A stretch of DNA of 64,000 nucleotides from Providencia stuartii (lineage in GTDB: Bacteria > Pseudomonadota > Gammaproteobacteria > Enterobacterales > Enterobacteriaceae): the NCBI GenBank assembly GCA_900455155.1, contig UGUC01000004.1, positions 124,001 through 188,000 of the forward strand. The letters are read 5' to 3'. How positions within the stretch are numbered: position 1 is the stretch's first letter; each line of letters opens with the position of its first letter. Made by a program: the position numbers and the translations under genes. A model generated the notes under the pieces. The model was given only the letters and a program-made list of their open reading frames with translations. It did not search any database and was not told the DNA's origin. Below, piece by piece: positions 62,919 through 64,000 of the stretch.

Positions 62919-64000
62919 AAACCTTTAGCTTACGCTTAAAATTGACACTCATGCTGTTGCTACTCGCGCTAATGACGTGGGGAGTGGCGAGTTTACTTGC
63001 GTGGCATCAAACATATAAAACGATCAATGAACTGTTTGATACTCAGCAAATGGTATTTGCTAAACGTTTGTCTGTATTACCTTCTGATCTCGATTTTAAT
63101 GATGTTTCATTAGCAAAAACGAAGAAAATCTTACGTAAAAACCGTGGTAATCAAGATGATGATGCGCTGGCATTCGCCATTTTCACACCTCAAGGGGAGA
63201 TGGTACTGAATGACGGTGATAATGGTCGCAAAATCCCGTTTAACTTTAGCCGAGAAGGGTTTACCGAAGGCAAAATTAAAGGAAGTGATGATGAATGGCG
63301 CTTTGTTTGGCTAAGATCATCGGAAGGGCAATATATTATTGTCGTGGGGCAAGAGTGGGAATATCGGCAAGATATGGCGATGGAGATTATGGTTGCGCAG
63401 TTTTTACCTTGGCTAATTGCGCTGCCTATCATGCTAATCCTGTTTTTATGGTTATTAACGCGTGCATTGAGGCCATTACATCAAGTCACAACCCAACTCT
63501 ATCAACGGCGGCCCGATGAGCTGAGTTCAGTGCATGTTGAGCGGCTCCCCTCAGAAGTCAAGCCAATGTTAGATGCACTCAATAGCTTATTTACGCGTAT
63601 TCAAGCGATGTTTGCTCGTGAACGCCAATTTACCTCGGATGCGGCCCATGAGCTACGTAGTCCGTTGGCAGCACTGAAAGTGCAGGCCGAAGTTGTGCAG
63701 ATAGCAGGGCATGATCCTACCATTCGAGAACATGCGGTTGCTAACTTATCCGAAGGGATCGATAGAGCCACACGTCTTGTCGATCAGCTATTAACGCTTT
63801 CTCGTTTAGAGTCATTGTCACAGCTTGATGATGTGGAGCAACTTTCATGGTTAGCCTTAATTGAGTCTGCACTGCAAGATATCTCATTAGAGGCGAAAGC
63901 TGCACAGACGACAATGGATGTTGTAGTGGTTAATGAGCCACCATTATTGACTGGGCAGCGTCTGTTATTAGCTATCCTTTTAAGGAATTTGCTACATAAT
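62915..64000 (+). CDS. qseC: Sensor histidine kinase QseC, N-terminal part (runs off the window end)
   Basis: Partner of QseB, inner-membrane sensor kinase. 362 residues are present. Two membrane helices ([18 protein letters not shown], about 13-30, and [19 protein letters not shown], about 164-182) flank a periplasmic sensor domain of about 130 residues. HAMP follows, then the dimerisation helix with the phospho-acceptor His in [15 protein letters not shown] (about 240-254). The ATP-binding domain is cut off after [13 protein letters not shown]. The start ATG overlaps the qseB stop. Confidence 0.94.
   Translation, partial: MKTFSLRLKLTLMLLLLALMTWGVASLLAWHQTYKTINELFDTQQMVFAKRLSVLPSDLDFNDVSLAKTKKILRKNRGNQDDDALAFAIFTPQGEMVLNDGDNGRKIPFNFSREGFTEGKIKGSDDEWRFVWLRSSEGQYIIVVGQEWEYRQDMAMEIMVAQFLPWLIALPIMLILFLWLLTRALRPLHQVTTQLYQRRPDELSSVHVERLPSEVKPMLDALNSLFTRIQAMFARERQFTSDAAHELRSPLAALKVQAEVVQIAGHDPTIREHAVANLSEGIDRATRLVDQLLTLSRLESLSQLDDVEQLSWLALIESALQDISLEAKAAQTTMDVVVVNEPPLLTGQRLLLAILLRNLLHN

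Overview
The window is a stretch of gammaproteobacterial chromosome from the order Enterobacterales. Protein sequences, gene order and moderate AT-richness suggest Morganellaceae, most likely Providencia or a close relative. This was judged by eye against remembered Escherichia coli proteins; no search was run. Most genes are conserved housekeeping genes, but two blocks that lie far apart in E. coli are joined here: hemDC-cyaA to yigL (E. coli 85-86 min) and mscM to cysQ (94-95 min).

Layout. 1-10.8 kb: hemD (partial) and hemC (haem), cyaA with a CRP site and the TTG start known from E. coli, cyaY, then lptM-dapF-yigA-xerC-yigB and SOS-controlled uvrD. 10.8-19.2 kb: an accessory block where I would expect corA/yigFG. 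It holds an unrecognised helical protein, a HIF-type prolyl hydroxylase, an rtcB2-prfH RNA-repair and ribosome-rescue operon with its own promoter and a likely leader peptide, and an APC transporter with an amidohydrolase. 19.2-25.6 kb: rarD, yigI, pldA, recQ, pldB, yigL. 25.6-27.9 kb: a junction with three poorly known genes. 27.9-34.1 kb: mscM-psd-rsgA, divergent from orn. 34.4-36.6 kb: three tRNA-Gly genes, a gene-free region with DnaA boxes that looks like datA, and queG. 36.9-47.2 kb: tsaE-amiB-mutL-miaA-hfq-hflX-hflK-hflC and purA. 47.3-54.3 kb: a YbdG-like channel, nsrR-rnr-rlmB, and rpsF-priB-rpsR-rplI. 54.3-64 kb: ytfB, fklB, two small membrane-protein genes, cysQ, mqo with a cupin gene, a nudK-like gene, ygiW and qseBC (qseC runs off the end).

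A striking feature is that many conserved genes are broken by a single extra base in a homopolymer: dapF, xerC, the 432-residue helical gene, prfH (twice), the APC transporter, queG, mutL, miaA (twice), cysQ and the two small membrane genes. Two of the three tRNA-Gly copies also have one extra G. Every event is an insertion and none is a deletion, and removing the base restores a full-length family member. This looks like systematic sequencing or assembly error rather than gene decay. These genes are listed as pseudogene because the sequence as given cannot encode them in one frame, but they are probably intact in the organism.

The most interesting biology is the 12.6-15.2 kb cluster. RtcB2 and PrfH are known to act together on ribosomes damaged in the decoding centre. 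The convergent neighbour looks like the prokaryotic prolyl hydroxylases that modify EF-Tu, and a 14-codon leader ORF with a strong ribosome-binding site precedes rtcB2. A translation-stress island is an inference from these parts.
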